In this document: one piece after another, positions 62,980-64,000 of the stretch
Layout of the letters: each line of letters opens with the position of its first letter
How positions within the stretch are numbered: position 1 is the first letter of the stretch
Source: Psychrobacter sp. 28M-43
GTDB lineage: Bacteria > Pseudomonadota > Gammaproteobacteria > Pseudomonadales > Moraxellaceae
Direction of reading: 5' to 3'
DNA: 64,000 nt
Assembly: GCF_014770435.1 (NCBI RefSeq)
Contig: NZ_CP061739.1
Span: forward strand, 124,001-188,000
The notes under the pieces: model-generated
Database searches by the model: none
Seen by the model: only the letters and a program-made list of their open reading frames with translations
What the model was told of the DNA's origin: nothing
Position numbers and translations under genes: made by a program

Positions 62980-64000
62980 TTATTTGTCATCTATTTTATC
63001 TACTTTTACACCATCAGTAGTAGCGATAGAGGCGTCGCTATCCTGAGCAGAGTCAGGTAGACGATTTGGGTCAAGCGCCCCTTTTTTGTTTTTAGGCGCA
63101 CTACCATTGCCATTACTGTTCGTAGAGGTTTTGGTCTTCGAAGTCGCTGTTGAGTTTGCAGACATGACACCTTTATTATCCACATTAGTAGCAGACGTTT
63201 TTGGCTCTTCTACTGGCTCACTTTTCTCTACGGTATTGCTAGAAGGTGACTTAGTCTCGGTACTACTGCTTTGAGTGGTTGATAACTGATTAGCAGTGTT
63301 TTGCTCATCATTTTTGTCACTATCTACCGAAGACTCTGGCGCTGCTGTCTGATTGTCATCAGGGCTAGGCTCCTGCTCTTTGCGCTTTTCAGGGGCTTTT
63401 GAATTGGATTCAAAGTTAGCATCCGCTGCCATGCGAGCCTGCTCTTGCTTAGGCGTTACATCGACCGGCTTTGGCTGTACTTCATCGTCTACCACTAGCG
63501 ATATAAGCTTACGGTCACGAGGGACAGTACCGTCAAACTTATCGGTGATAACGTGCAGTTTGCCTTCTTTGTCGACAGTATATAACGGTACGAATTGCTT
63601 ATTATCCGCTTTATATTGCTCAAAGCTATAGCTATCCGTGATGTTGGTAATCTTAATTCGAGCTTTTTTGGACAGCATACTGGCAAGCTTGGTATAGGTC
63701 ACGTCTTTGCCAAACAACCACTGTGAATGGAAGTTCGATTGCTTGTCATCACGCTCGCTTTTGACTTTCTCATCACTGAATTTAAGACGGTATAGCTTAC
63801 GCTCACCAAATTCATGACGATAATGAATCTCGGACAATGTGTTCATTTCTTTGTCCATACTCATCGCAAACAAACGACCAATACCGATCAGATCCAAATG
63901 ATGATCTGCGTGATCAGAGATGGGATTGCCAAAGTAAGTACGCAGACCGCTCATGCGTGCGCGTGCAATATTGGTGTAGTTATTGTGCGCAACGATGACG
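62980..64000 (-). CDS. C-terminal part of a cation/proton antiporter with RCK (TrkA-N) domain (partial)
   Basis: The open frame runs through the Met at 63954 to the window edge without a stop, so the gene's 5' part lies outside. The visible start VIVAHNNYTNIARARMSGLR, then YFGNPISDHADHHLDLIGIGRL, matches the nucleotide-binding domain of Na+/H+ antiporters that carry a cytosolic TrkA-N module. A second small domain follows (about to TDKFDGTVPRDRKLISLV, a TrkA-C-like ending). The last roughly 150 residues are a disordered Ser/Thr/Lys/Glu/Asn-rich tail. The membrane part is not in the window, so the ion specificity is unknown. Confidence 0.75.
   Translation of the reverse strand, partial: VIVAHNNYTNIARARMSGLRTYFGNPISDHADHHLDLIGIGRLFAMSMDKEMNTLSEIHYRHEFGERKLYRLKFSDEKVKSERDDKQSNFHSQWLFGKDVTYTKLASMLSKKARIKITNITDSYSFEQYKADNKQFVPLYTVDKEGKLHVITDKFDGTVPRDRKLISLVVDDEVQPKPVDVTPKQEQARMAADANFESNSKAPEKRKEQEPSPDDNQTAAPESSVDSDKNDEQNTANQLSTTQSSSTETKSPSSNTVEKSEPVEEPKTSATNVDNKGVMSANSTATSKTKTSTNSNGNGSAPKNKKGALDPNRLPDSAQDSDASIATTDGVKVDKIDDK

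Noticed and set aside
1..64000. CRISPR array, rRNA, tRNA or insertion sequences
   Set aside because: No regularly spaced identical repeats, no tRNA cloverleaf or rRNA segment and no transposase were recognised; a dedicated tRNA scan was not possible.

Overview
The window reads as chromosome of a Moraxellaceae gammaproteobacterium, most likely Psychrobacter. The reasons are the sdhCDAB-sucAB-lpd-sucCD cluster, a galE-galU-pgi-(ugd-like)-manB block like the conserved end of Acinetobacter capsule loci, the gene families seen, moderate GC in genes and wide A+T-rich intergenic gaps. This is inferred from remembered families, not from a database search. No rRNA, tRNA, CRISPR array or insertion sequence was recognised.

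Layout. 1-13.7 kb: TCA-cycle cluster on the + strand (succinate dehydrogenase, 2-oxoglutarate dehydrogenase, succinyl-CoA synthetase), with unusually wide gaps. Every gap inside the two halves holds an inverted repeat, and a perfect terminator separates sdhB from sucA. 13.7-20.5 kb: nucleotide-sugar and hexose-phosphate genes, including a UDP-sugar dehydrogenase homologue that has lost its catalytic cysteine. 20.6-28.2 kb: mazG, a ComEA-like protein, pcnB with a very long basic tail, folK-panB-panC (folate and pantothenate), rapZ, darP. 28.4-34.7 kb: dsbA, ubiG-mupP-yciK, ybiI, a COG0523 GTPase and ompR without an adjacent envZ. 35-41 kb: tex, an acidic exported protein of unknown role, a saccharopine-dehydrogenase-like reductase and a 51-residue membrane protein. 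41-55.6 kb: phhB, a GNAT protein, a desaturase with its electron-donor reductase, ettA, plsB, ybaK, a tautomerase, an acyl-CoA dehydrogenase, a FUSC-type membrane protein and aroE. 56-62.8 kb: lipoprotein-pabC, then mltG-tmk. 63-64 kb: the 3' part of a cation/proton antiporter that runs off the window.

The accessory element is a compact restriction-modification island (57719 to about 60616) lying between pabC and mltG, which are neighbours in many gammaproteobacteria. It encodes a DpnA-like methyltransferase, a small unknown protein, an XRE controller, a short PD-(D/E)XK endonuclease and a Dam/DpnM-like methyltransferase. The endonuclease gene is bracketed by a 17-bp direct repeat (16/17 identical) formed by the 3' end of the controller gene and the 3' end of the endonuclease gene. 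This suggests the nuclease gene was added to, or can be lost from, the island as a unit.

Most convergent gene pairs are separated by strong hairpins that can terminate in both directions. Many start codons were moved inward from the longest reading frame using ribosome-binding sites and family N-termini; this is noted per gene.
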